Source: Acidobacteriota bacterium (GTDB lineage Bacteria; Acidobacteriota; Thermoanaerobaculia; Multivoradales; Multivoraceae). From it: DNA of 64,000 bases. A program made the position numbers and the translations under genes. The notes under the pieces were generated by a model. It ran no database searches, was not told the DNA's origin, and saw only the letters and a list, made by a program, of their open reading frames with translations. The stretch's first letter is position 1. Each line of letters starts with the position of its first letter. Location: contig JAJCXN010000003.1 of the NCBI GenBank assembly GCA_029263415.1, positions 67,514-131,513 on the forward strand, written 5' to 3'. Positions 35,607 to 44,548 of this stretch are shown in pieces.

Positions 35607-36956
35607 CTACTGGCGATCATCACGAGTGACCTCACCAGATTTCATAACGAAGCTCACTCGTTCAATGTTTTCCATCCGCTCGATCGGACTACGCGGTGTC
35701 GCCACCAGGTCTGCGATCTTTCCAACCGTAAGACTGCCGAGCTCGGTGTTGAGGCCTAACATGGTGGCCGGATTGATCGTGCCTGCCTGAAGCACTGTCC
35801 AGTTGTCCTGCACTCGCTTAGCCAATGCGGTGAACTCACGGATGGCTTCTTCCATTGGAAAGATCGGATCAGATCCAATGATTAGGCGAACGCCGTTCTC
35901 GCCTGCCAGACGAATCGAGTTGCCATGCTGCGCTGCTACGACTTTTGCCTTGGCCAGGTTGTCAGCAGAGATGCCACCGGTCGCGCCGCGCTCGAGAATC
36001 CAGTCCACCACGTAGACGGTCGGCACGTAATAGGTGCCCTTCTCCGCCATGAGCCGGGCAGTCTCCGCCGACATCATGGTGCCGTGCTCAATGGAGTCGA
36101 AGCCCGCTTCTACTGCGGCGCGAATGCCTGCATCACCGTGCGCGTGGGCAGTGATCTTCTTGCGATGCCGATGGGTTTCCTCGGCCATGGCCACGAACTC
36201 TTCATCGCTATAGGCGGCCACTTCGGGGTCATCGTGCTGCGACATCACCCCACCGCTAGCCATGACCTTGATCCAGTCTGCGCTGTACTTGATCTCCTCG
36301 CGCACCGCACGGCGCACTCCATCCACGCCATCCGCAATCTTAGGTCCCACGACTACATGCGGAAGATCGGCTGCGTACGAGTTGAAATCTCCATGGCCAC
36401 CGAGCGGACTAATCGCATGCGGCGCCACCTTCATCCGTGGCCCACGATGCTCGCCGCGCTCAATCGCGTTACGCAGTTCGATGCCTGCATAGTGGTAGTC
36501 CATGTCCCCGGGAACGCGGATCGTGGTGAAACCAAGGTCAAGCAACGTTTGCGCGTTGCGCAGGCCCATCAGGGCGTTGTAAGCGCTCGACTGCGTGGGC
36601 GCTGATTGATCTACGGTCTGACCGGTGGTGTCGATGAAGAGATGGATGTGCATGTCCATCAGGCCGGGTAGACACACTTGGTCAGAAAGATCGATCCGGT
36701 CCGCCTCATTGGGAGCGTTGACGGTACGACCAATCGCCTCAATCCGATCGTTCCTGATCAGCAGTTGCTGATTCCGTAGCGTCTGTTTCGCCTCAACGTC
36801 CAGCAGCTGACCGCAGGACACCACGGTCCAGCGATCTTGCGCTGCGGCCGTATTCGGTACACCAAGCAGGATGAGGGCAAAGCTCATTGACGCCAAGAGA
36901 CGAAGGCAATGCGTGGTTCGTGTCCTTTCTGATCTGTGGGTGCGGCAGGCAGCCAT
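35607..36956 (-). CDS. exported metal-dependent amidohydrolase (imidazolonepropionase/prolidase-like)
   Basis: The 449-residue protein has a signal peptide (LLASMSFALILLGVPNTAAAQ) and a full amidohydrolase-superfamily TIM barrel. The metal ligands are visible in order: LMDMHIHLF (HxH), WIKVMASGG (carbamylated Lys), ITAHAHGD (His), SIEHGTMM (His) and IGSDPIFP (Asp). The N-terminal composite beta domain contains QVCLPGLMD. The closest known group is secreted Xaa-Pro dipeptidases and related peptide amidohydrolases, so dipeptide or cyclic-amide hydrolysis in the periplasm is likely. I keep ATG 36956, but ATG 36887 (directly before SFALILLG) is also possible; neither has a good ribosome site. Confidence 0.9.
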   Translation of the reverse strand: MAACRTHRSERTRTTHCLRLLASMSFALILLGVPNTAAAQDRWTVVSCGQLLDVEAKQTLRNQQLLIRNDRIEAIGRTVNAPNEADRIDLSDQVCLPGLMDMHIHLFIDTTGQTVDQSAPTQSSAYNALMGLRNAQTLLDLGFTTIRVPGDMDYHYAGIELRNAIERGEHRGPRMKVAPHAISPLGGHGDFNSYAADLPHVVVGPKIADGVDGVRRAVREEIKYSADWIKVMASGGVMSQHDDPEVAAYSDEEFVAMAEETHRHRKKITAHAHGDAGIRAAVEAGFDSIEHGTMMSAETARLMAEKGTYYVPTVYVVDWILERGATGGISADNLAKAKVVAAQHGNSIRLAGENGVRLIIGSDPIFPMEEAIREFTALAKRVQDNWTVLQAGTINPATMLGLNTELGSLTVGKIADLVATPRSPIERMENIERVSFVMKSGEVTRDDRQ

Positions 36957-37198
36957 TCTTGGTCATCGACGGTCTGCTCGCTTCTCGGTTTCACGTAGAG
37001 GCGCAAGCTCGAAACAGGGCGCGGCAGCCGACAAATACCAAGCAAGACACTGATGGTCGAGTTGCCCCTTTAAGGTCAGAACTGCAGGTCCCTCCGGATG
37101 CGCCACCCTGCAAGAGCCCCCTCTTAGGTGAAGGCTTGACCGCCACCGACAACCACTAGATGCCTGTCGACGACTACGCCAACTACTAAACTGGGCCA

Positions 37199-37984
37199 GT
37201 GTCCCGTTCGAAGAAAATTCGCTCTCTCAGCCGAAGCAAACGGGGTTGGCCCCGCCCACTCGTGGCACTTTGGCGTTACCTCCAGCGCAACCCCGGCAGC
37301 TCGCTTCTCGCACTGGCAACGGCCGCGATCGTCATCGTGCTGTGGGGGCCGGTGCGGTGCACGGTACCGCCGCCAGAAGCCACGGAGGATCTCTGCCAAC
37401 TGTTTGACGAGCGGCTCTCCTGGTATCGCCACGCACGCCTCGCCGCAGAGAACTGGCAGGTCGGAGAACCGTTGATCATGGCGGTGATTCATCAGGAGTC
37501 CGGCTTTCATGCCCGTGCCCGCCCAGCCCGAAGGCAGCTGCTGCGCTTCATTCCGTGGCGGCGGCCGTCCACCGCGTTCGGCTACGCCCAGGTGGTCGAC
37601 GGAACCTGGCAACAATACTTGGCTGAGAGCGGACGCGACGCTCGACGTGACCGTTTTGCAGACGCGGTCGACTTCGTCGGGTGGTACCTGAACAGTTTGG
37701 GACAACAGCTTCACCTTGCTGCCGGTGACGCTAGAAGTCTCTATCTCGCCTACCACGAAGGTGCGGGCGGCTTCAAACGCCGCAGCTACCGCGACCAGCC
37801 GGGCCTGCTCACCGTTGCCGATCGATTGGCGCTGCGCGCCGATCGCTATCGCGGTCAGCTCGAGCAATGCCGCCGACACCTCGATCGCCGGCTGTGGTTG
37901 CAACGCCTGCGCCCGTTCGCTCTCCTCGGCTTGACGGTGACGGCTCTTGTGTTTGCGCTGCTCTGGCGCCGCCACCGGTCATGA
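37199..37984 (+). CDS. membrane-anchored lytic transglycosylase (SLT-like)
   Basis: A 261-residue protein with a GTG start, an N-terminal membrane anchor (LLALATAAIVIVLWG) and a second hydrophobic segment at the C-terminus (FALLGLTVTALVFALLW). The middle matches a lysozyme-like SLT fold: IMAVIHQESGFHA with catalytic Glu100, GYAQVVDGTWQQY, AVDFVGWYLN and LYLAYHEGAGGF. These are the ESxF, GxxQ and AYNxG-equivalent motifs (here AYHEG). It should cleave peptidoglycan glycan strands in the periplasm, held between two anchors. Both ends being membrane segments is uncommon for family members. It is transcribed alone after a 242-bp gap. Confidence 0.87.
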   Translation: MSRSKKIRSLSRSKRGWPRPLVALWRYLQRNPGSSLLALATAAIVIVLWGPVRCTVPPPEATEDLCQLFDERLSWYRHARLAAENWQVGEPLIMAVIHQESGFHARARPARRQLLRFIPWRRPSTAFGYAQVVDGTWQQYLAESGRDARRDRFADAVDFVGWYLNSLGQQLHLAAGDARSLYLAYHEGAGGFKRRSYRDQPGLLTVADRLALRADRYRGQLEQCRRHLDRRLWLQRLRPFALLGLTVTALVFALLWRRHRS

Positions 37985-38066
37985 ACGGAACGACTCAGCA
38001 GCGATCCTCTCCACACGCGTTCCCGTCTCACCCTGGGCCGGTAGCGACTCTTTGTAACGCTCCGGA

Positions 38067-38875
38067 TCAGCCCCCAGAAAAGCACCGCCCATCGACCCAG
38101 TCCGCGTGAAAGCCCTAGGGAACCCGATGCGGAAGAATCACGCGGGCGACGGGCTCTACATCTAGGTTCTGCGCGTCGAGCACAATGAGCTCCGAGCGAC
38201 CCTCGGCCTCGTCTCTCAGGATGGTCATCAGCCAACCATGATCTTCTGCGGTTGGGTCTGGATGCGTTGCGAACACTGCCTCGGCTGCGTAGCGTTGCTT
38301 ACCGTAGACGTGGGTGGTGCTGGTGCCGGTCTGGTAGTCGTACTTGATGACGCCGTCGAAGCTCAGCGGTGTGCCTGGAAGGTCGGGACAGAATCGGGCG
38401 GCGTAGCCGAATCGTGAGGACCGTCCTAGGTGGGCCGGGTTCAGGCGCGGAAAGTCAGCGGGAGCGTCGTCGATGGGTTCTTCTTTGACGGTGCCTGCCA
38501 CCAGATCGAAGCGCCAGCGATGCATGCGTGCAACGTCACCGTCTTCTTGCGACGTCACAACTGAGAGTGCCCTGGGTCTTGGTCGAAATGACCGGGAGGC
38601 GCTGCAGTCGTGGTGCTCTCGTTGCGGCAGCCAACAAGGATGATCTCGTTGCCTTGTTCGAAGGCGTTGAGCGTGTGAAACATGTAGCACGGCGGTCCTT
38701 CGAACCAATGAATGTCGTTGTGGTCGCCATGGCGCTTGACGACGCCGTACCGTGCCGGTCGATCCTGGTCGAAGAAGAAGGGCAAGTTGCCATCCGCGAC
38801 CCGCGTCAGGTCAAAGGTCAGCGGCAAGAAGATGGTGTAGTTCTCTCCAAGACGACTGGGAGAAGCTGGAGTCAT
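38067..38875 (-). pseudogene. decayed carotenoid oxygenase gene
   Basis: Two overlapping minus-strand frames together give the C-terminal half of a carotenoid-cleavage dioxygenase (RPE65 family, PF03055). The first frame (to about 38555) has ENYTIFLPLTFD, HWFEGPPCYMFHTLNAFEQGNEIILVGCR. The second (38115 on) has MHRWRFDLVAGTVKEEPIDD, GVIKYDYQTG, AEDHGWLMTILRDEAEGRSELIVLDA and ARVILPHRVP. Joining them needs a one-base frameshift near 38570-38600. The second frame stops at TAG (38115) exactly where family members have Tyr in RVPYGFH; reading through gives GFHADW, confirming a nonsense change, and the frame ends at TGA 38067. The N-terminal half is missing. Nonfunctional; the iron ligands upstream are lost. 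Confidence 0.85.
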
Positions 38876-38992
38876 CGTGACGGTCCGAGTGGGTGCTGTG
38901 CGTCTGTTTTAAGGAGAGCAAGCTGATCGGCACCAAGCATCAAGCGACGGGATCTGTTTGCGCATCTCACCCAACACTCATTGGAGAACCAA

Positions 38993-39982
38993 ATGAACAA
39001 GCAGCAACTCTCTGGGTCGTACTCGACCCTGGCAAGAACCATGATCTTGATCTCACTCTTGTGCACTTTGGTCGGCTCGGCCGCACCGATCGTCGCGCAG
39101 GACAACCCGATCCCTTTGACCTACCGCAATCTTACGGTGAAGTCGTTTGAGATCAACAACAACCGCAACGATGCGATGCGAGGTGTTCAGGTCACCATCG
39201 AGCCACAGCGAACCGATCGCTACGTGCGCTTCCCAAAGCAAGGAACGATCAACGGCGCCACCGGTCGCCGGTTCTCGAAGATTCCGCCGAGCAACGTCGT
39301 AGGGCCGTACACGATCACCGCCGTTTCAAAAGACTGTGGAACCCAAACAAGGCAGTTCAACAAGAACGGCGGCAGCGACCAGATCGTCACCTTCACGTTT
39401 ACTAAGTGCGGAAAGAACGCGGACCCCTTCGCTGGCGGTGGCTATGACGTAGAGGTGAAGCTCAAGGAGAGCGGCGGAACTCGGGGCAACGGCTACTTCG
39501 TTCGCGCCTACGACAAGAGCAATCGCCAAGTGAAGAACGTTCGCAGCAGCGGTAACGGTCAAGCCAACCTCAAGGGGCTCCAATCCGAAGCTGCGCCCTT
39601 TCGCATTGACGTCTACAGAATGAACACCAAAGTGACGAGCTACGAGTTGGCTAGGCTTGATCGCGACCAAAGCATCGACATCGACCTCGACACTGCGAAC
39701 GGCGGCACCAATGGTGGCGGGAGCCCGACCTCCGGAGGCGGCGATAGGAACTATGACTTGATGGTCAAAGTTTCCACTCCTTTAATGGTCTACTTGAAGG
39801 ACAGCTACGGAAAGACTGTGGCGAAGGAGGAGTATTCCTCTCGCGGTGTGAACTTTTCAGATGCGGCCGCCGCCGGTGGGAAGTACAAGGTCGAGTTTTA
39901 CTTTGGCAACAAGAAGATCGCTTCTTACGACTACTCCATGCCGAGTCGCAACTCCAACGTTAGCTACCGCCTCGATCGCTAG
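38993..39982 (+). CDS. secreted protein of unknown function with two or three beta domains
   Basis: Starting at ATG 38993 (GGAG seven bases upstream) the protein has 329 residues: a signal peptide (MILISLLCTLVGSAAPIVAQ), a beta domain with two Cys pairs (KDCGTQ, FTKCGKN), a second domain from about 150 (YDVEVKLKESGGTRG), a G/S/T linker (TNGGGSPTSGGG) and a third related domain (YDLMVKVSTPLMVYLKD). The second and third domains look like duplicates (YDVEVKL / YDLMVKV). It is notably rich in Lys, Asn and Arg compared with neighbours. No enzyme motif or sorting tail. A strong hairpin terminator follows. Likely a soluble exported binding protein. Confidence 0.8.
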   Translation: MNKQQLSGSYSTLARTMILISLLCTLVGSAAPIVAQDNPIPLTYRNLTVKSFEINNNRNDAMRGVQVTIEPQRTDRYVRFPKQGTINGATGRRFSKIPPSNVVGPYTITAVSKDCGTQTRQFNKNGGSDQIVTFTFTKCGKNADPFAGGGYDVEVKLKESGGTRGNGYFVRAYDKSNRQVKNVRSSGNGQANLKGLQSEAAPFRIDVYRMNTKVTSYELARLDRDQSIDIDLDTANGGTNGGGSPTSGGGDRNYDLMVKVSTPLMVYLKDSYGKTVAKEEYSSRGVNFSDAAAAGGKYKVEFYFGNKKIASYDYSMPSRNSNVSYRLDR

Positions 39983-40004
39983 CATCCAGGATCGGAGCAT
40001 CGAT

Positions 40005-40040
40005 GAGTGAGGCGTTGGGTGAAAGCCCAGCGCCTCACTC
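40005..40040 (+). terminator. hairpin transcription terminator
   Basis: A 15-bp stem (GAGTGAGGCGTTGGG pairing with CCCAGCGCCTCACTC, one G-T wobble) closes a TGAAAG loop 22 bp after the stop of the secreted protein, followed by TTGCGC. The weak T-tract leaves efficiency open. Confidence 0.8.
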
Positions 40041-40607
40041 TTGCGCAAAGGAGGCATCAGCGTTTTCTTGGTCGGGCAGCTGAGAGGTTGAGGCAACTCT
40101 AAAAGGATGACCAAAGCCCACAAGGATGTTGAGCTTGCCCAGAGATTCGCGCGGAGTCGCAGCGCGTGGAGGTTGCCGAATTAGGGTTGCGAAGTCCGGC
40201 TCATGCGAACAAACCTCCCACTCTTTTGATGGCATCTAGCGTCACGTAGACAGGATGTTCTGCTGAAGCCGCAAGATCTGCGACGGCGTCAAACGGCTCG
40301 ACTTGGCGTTGCCCCGCGATCTACGAAAGGTAGAGGCCTACAAGCTCAGGATAGTCCTCTCTGTTCACAATGCGCATCGCCCGATAGCCGGTCGCCGATC
40401 ACGCGCTCTGCCCAGCTGGGTACAACGGACGTTATGTGCCAGTACCGAGTTCTGTGGAGGTGCCGACATAGGAGACGGGCGGGTGGTCACGCTCAGCCCG
40501 GCCGCGCTCGTGACAGAAAGAGCACTTTTCTTCATCTCATGTGGCGGACATCTCATGATTACGGCGTGATCAGACTTAAGCCAACACATGACCATAAGGA
40601 CCTGAAC
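40041..40607. other. gene-free interval
   Basis: 567 bases between a terminator and the next gene start. No supportable coding frame. The promoter of the following secreted protein is expected here; I could not define it. Confidence 0.4.
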
Positions 40608-41960
40608 ATGCCCCTCCATACTCCGACCAATTCTCCACCACCGCGCACGGCGGCGACTTCGTTGCTCGCGCTCCTTCTATCGACGTTCCCGCTATGGGCC
40701 ACCCCAGCCCAGGCAGAGAACTGTTCGGGAGCCACGGTACTCGACCTAATAGGAGGTGACTCTGGCACGGCTATCGAACACGACTACCTAGACGCGGCGG
40801 CGGGGGGGATCGGCGCGAACCTGAGGTTCACTATTCCACACTCCTCAGCCGTCGACACCATCATGATCATCGGCTCCGACGGATACTCGCTCGCTCACTC
40901 CGCCACCGGGACACAAACAGTAATCGACGTCTCTACCCAAGGCGACGGCACACCGGCCACGTCGGTTTCCAACGTTGCCTATGAAGTTGACACACTGGCC
41001 AGCGGCATCGGTGGTACAACCTGCGAGCTGACGGCCACGTTCGCACCGCCGACCTGTACCATCACCTCCACGCCAAATCCCCCCACCGTCGGAATCAACT
41101 GGCAGATCCGAGTCGACGCCACGAACGTCTTGTACAACGCAGTCGATGACAACTTTGGCACCCTTGCTTCCACAGCTAGCGCGTTCCCAGGCCTAATTGA
41201 GCTCGACGGCATCAGTAGTGTCTCCGGAACAACACTGTTGTTCGATCCGGCCCACCAGGTGGCCAGCTTTTCGACCATGGATGACGGCACCTACACTACG
41301 AGTATCACGGGGCCGGGCGCGGTTGGCGCCCAATGCGACTACTCCACCCTTCCCGCCCTGACATTCATCGAAACCGACGACGCCGGAGATCACACCAATC
41401 CCCAAGCCACGGGCAGTCCCGCAGAGCGCGGCCGATCGCTGATTGCGATCCAAGGCGCCCTGTCACTCAACGACTCGGTCGATATCTATTGCATCAAGAT
41501 CCCGGACCCGAGTCTCTTCTACGCCACCACCAGTCCCTTCGATGACGGGAGCGCGTCGGCCGGTTGGGACACCCGGATGTTTGTCTTGTCGCCATCCGGG
41601 GCTGGCCTCTCAGCCAACGATGACACACCGTCCGGAGGGTTTGGCTCGACCCTCATGAGTTCCTCGAACTTCCCGGGAACAACGCTCAACAGCCCTCTTC
41701 TGCCTTCCGGGGAGCTCCTGCTTGCTATTAACGCGTTTCCGGATGAGCCGCAGAACGGCGCAGGAAACCTCATTTTCGATTTGAACGCCGCCCAAGCCCT
41801 GCATGGGCCGCTCGTTCCCGGTGATCCCGTGGTCAACTGGAGCAGTACCAGCACTCAGGGCGCTGCTTACACAATAGCCCTTGGTGGAGCGGAGGTCTGT
41901 GATGCTGTCCCGATCTTCAGCGACGGATTCGAATTCGGCTCGGTGGTTGCTTGGCAATAG
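40608..41960 (+). CDS. secreted protein with PPC-like domain and DGFE-type C-terminal tail
   Basis: The real start is ATG 40608, preceded by AAGGA and followed by a signal peptide (TAATSLLALLLSTFPLWATPAQA); the longer frame upstream is not signal-like. The 450-residue protein has an N-terminal beta domain (about 35-240) with Cys pairs. A second domain (about 245-420) has SVDIYCIKIPD, DTRMFVLSPSGAGLSANDD and LLLAINAF, a pattern of bacterial pre-peptidase C-terminal (PPC) domains. It ends with IFSDGFEFGSVVAWQ, a D-G-F-E-x-G-x(4)-W tail shared with other proteins of this window. Probably extracellular; not an enzyme as far as visible. Confidence 0.82.
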   Translation: MPLHTPTNSPPPRTAATSLLALLLSTFPLWATPAQAENCSGATVLDLIGGDSGTAIEHDYLDAAAGGIGANLRFTIPHSSAVDTIMIIGSDGYSLAHSATGTQTVIDVSTQGDGTPATSVSNVAYEVDTLASGIGGTTCELTATFAPPTCTITSTPNPPTVGINWQIRVDATNVLYNAVDDNFGTLASTASAFPGLIELDGISSVSGTTLLFDPAHQVASFSTMDDGTYTTSITGPGAVGAQCDYSTLPALTFIETDDAGDHTNPQATGSPAERGRSLIAIQGALSLNDSVDIYCIKIPDPSLFYATTSPFDDGSASAGWDTRMFVLSPSGAGLSANDDTPSGGFGSTLMSSSNFPGTTLNSPLLPSGELLLAINAFPDEPQNGAGNLIFDLNAAQALHGPLVPGDPVVNWSSTSTQGAAYTIALGGAEVCDAVPIFSDGFEFGSVVAWQ

Positions 41961-42946
41961 TTCAGAGCATGCAAGCCCCATCGGGGTCAACCAGGGTGCC
42001 AACTCGATCATCCAGTAGCCGATCCACTAGCTCGAGGCGATCAACGCTGCGCCCAAGGAAGTTGCTGCGCAGTCGGATTTCGAGCGCGCACTTTCTCTGC
42101 GAAGCGTTCCAGTGATTTGGCTCGTCCATTTGTCTAAGGCGACTTGTCTAGAGAGATTGTGCGCACAGAGCTCTGCTAACGAACGGCCTAGCATAAAGGA
42201 CCGATCAGAATCGTCGTTCGGCGCTAACTCCACGGATCACGATGGATGCGAGCTCGGCGAGGATCGGCCCGCTAAGTGGTGCGCGGGTCAGGACAAGAGA
42301 CCGAAATCACCGTGAGCCAAATATCGACGCAGGCCAACGATCGCTGGTTCAATCCGGCGGGCACTTTCCCCGTTTCGGTGGGCCGAACGGATGCGTTCCC
42401 CTGCGGAGGTCGCGTTGACGTATCCCGTTGAAACGGCTCACCTGAGCTCGTGAGTCTTCGGCAGGTTGCGCATGCCGACTCATGAGAGCCTTGGAAACTG
42501 TGAAAGCTCATGAAGGATGAATGGCTCAGCTGCTACCACCATGCCTCAGCCGCCCGCGTGAAGGAGTGCCTCAGGCGTTGTGTGAATTCCCCAAGGATGC
42601 TTCATCCCGCCCGGCGTGTCCTCAGAGCTAGCGGCGTGCCGCCTCCATAAGAACAGCTGGCAGTTGGTCCGGAACCCGGGCCTAGCCGTTTGAGGCCTCC
42701 ACAACCAAACAAAGAATCGACTATCTGGCGACCGACGTGGCGCCTGGGAAGAGCTGGGTCTCGCGTCTCGGCCTGTTGGCGACACTCCTAACCAGAACAG
42801 CCCAACGGGTCGAGAGAAGCGACGGGGTGCGTCTTGGTCCAAGATGCCAGGCACCACGATGGCTCAATCAAATGAACGTTGTACTTTCTCTCCGAACTAT
42901 CCAAGCGATTTGACCCGGCAGACTACTTCCCAGCAGGCTGCTTGTG
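41961..42946. other. long gene-free interval
   Basis: Nearly 1 kb between convergent genes. Frames of up to about 100 codons exist on both strands but have no family motif, ribosome site or sensible composition. No tRNA or repeat was found. Confidence 0.45.
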
Positions 42947-43828
42947 TCAGGCATCCCATACGGGGACGTTTAAGAAGTCTCCGAGGCGCTTTGCGTTGGC
43001 ATAGATCGGACCGCAGCCTCCGCCGTGGCTGCACACGTTGAGACGCGAGCCGTCGTGCAGGACTAGATTGATCTCGAAACTGGCGTACGGGCCCGACCCG
43101 GCGATATCACCGTCGTGCGAGTCGATTGTTTTCTGAAGTACTTGAACTGCGTGAATCTGCGCAAGAGCAACGCTATTTTGTCGGCGTCTTAGGGTTCTCC
43201 CTTTCTCCTGATCGTTCTCCGAATCGTCGGCGTTCAATCCGCGCGGCTGCTTGGCCTTCCAATACAGACCAAGTTCCCGATCGAACACGCGAGGCTGCAA
43301 AGCGCTTCTGGCCATCCGCGCGCCGGCTCCGACCAGGAGGAGACCAAGCAGCGAGCACATCCAGGCAACGTAAGCGATCGACTGGACGGCGCCAACTAAG
43401 GCAAGCGCGAGGAAGAAGACTCCGGTGGCACCAAAGATCAAGCAAAATCGCAGGGCCTCTCGCGTGGCCCGAAACTCCAGGCGCATAGGCGACGTTTCGA
43501 CAAGCCTTTGGATCGGAAAGGAACTCCCTCCGCTGTGGAGTGGAGACCAATCAGTGGTTTCAGCGACCGGGTCACCTAGTTCCTTGATGCGGTCAGTGCT
43601 TAGGGGCTCAGACCGGGGCATGCGTACTTGAGACTGAACTCTATGAAAGAACGCTGGTGCCATCAGTAGCAAGCCTGCGATCACCGGCGCGATCCAGAAC
43701 GACTCGAGTGAAGTCGAAGGCAGAAGATCGAAGTTCCAAAAGTGCTTCGCCAAGACGAGGAACAGGAAGGCGCAACCGACAAGTTCAAGTAGTCGAACAG
43801 TCCAGGGAATGCTTGGGCGGCTGGTCAT
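42947..43828 (-). CDS. membrane protein of unknown function
   Basis: About 293 residues from ATG 43828 (a TTG 13 codons upstream is less likely). There are two N-terminal transmembrane helices (LLELVGCAFLFLVLAKHFW, IAPVIAGLLLMAPAFFH), a roughly 65-residue soluble loop and two further helices (FCLIFGATGVFFLALALVGAV, WMCSLLGLLLVGAGARMA). The C-terminal cytoplasmic-type domain of about 110 residues contains VFDRELGLYWK, IHAVQVLQKT and FEINLVLHDGSRLNVCSHGG. The C-terminal part resembles the PH-like or DUF3592-type tails of bacterial membrane proteins, a weak match. No neighbours in an operon. Confidence 0.75.
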   Translation of the reverse strand: MTSRPSIPWTVRLLELVGCAFLFLVLAKHFWNFDLLPSTSLESFWIAPVIAGLLLMAPAFFHRVQSQVRMPRSEPLSTDRIKELGDPVAETTDWSPLHSGGSSFPIQRLVETSPMRLEFRATREALRFCLIFGATGVFFLALALVGAVQSIAYVAWMCSLLGLLLVGAGARMARSALQPRVFDRELGLYWKAKQPRGLNADDSENDQEKGRTLRRRQNSVALAQIHAVQVLQKTIDSHDGDIAGSGPYASFEINLVLHDGSRLNVCSHGGGCGPIYANAKRLGDFLNVPVWDA

Positions 43829-44548
43829 CCTTGACGCATCATTTCTTACCCTCGGGTCCCCGGTCAAATCAACGAACGGTCCGGCACCACGAGCCTAGGC
43901 GTGAAGGACGGATTGGCGCGCGTCCGACTAAGTGGCGACATTCATCTGCTAGCGCCTGGTTTTCGGGCTCAAATGCGACGCGTCGGCAGCTTCATTCACA
44001 GTTGTATTCGCTGGCGCACAGGCCCGTCGAAGACTCGGTCTCGTTGCTTCGTAGCGAGGCTCTCGCTGCTCACATTTCTGCTGAAGGCTCCACAAGTGGA
44101 TGAGGCGGAGCTGTGATCGGCGGTAGCTGACAGGGTTTGTAAACCGTCCCGACCGGGGTTGCACGATCTCTTTTCGGCTCGCAATCGGGGCGACGCAGCG
44201 GAAAGTTGTCGAGTCAGATGAAGCGGATGTCCATTGTTGATCACCCTCCCGGGGTCAAGTCCTGCTCTTGTAGAAGACTCCGACCCCCTCCACGCTTCAT
44301 CAGCTTCCTGATTGCATCAAAGGCGGTGCCCTGAGGCCCGCATCATTGAGAGTGACAGCGGGATGGTGCGAGGTCTGGCAAGCCGCGCTGTCTTCTTCAT
44401 CAGACCAAGGGCTGGCTGATTCGAGGCTCCAGTAGGGCCCCAACGTGCCCGATGTAGCTGTGCGCAAGTCCCTCATTGCGTACAATGGCAATGACACTGC
44501 AATGATCCTCCACTTGCCCGTTCAAGTGTCCAGGGAGGTCGGGTCCCG
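43829..44548. other. intergenic region upstream of kinase
   Basis: 720 bases between divergent genes. Near 44118-44165 there is a tRNA-Thr-like fragment that does not fold into a tRNA. Just before the kinase gene, a 6-bp hairpin (CACTTG-CCCGTT-CAAGTG, 44511-44528) is followed by the ribosome site GGGAGG. TACAAT at 44481-44486 is a possible -10 box. Confidence 0.4.

Noticed and set aside
38112-38120. Programmed read-through or recoded TAG in the carotenoid oxygenase
   Set aside because: The gene also has a frameshift and lacks its N-terminal half, so decay is the simpler explanation.
44118-44165. tRNA-Thr-like sequence (TTTGTAAA near GACCGGGGTTGCA)
   Set aside because: The acceptor and D arms do not pair, the anticodon stem would leave a 2-base loop, and the T-loop is not TTCGA-type. 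At most a remnant or chance.
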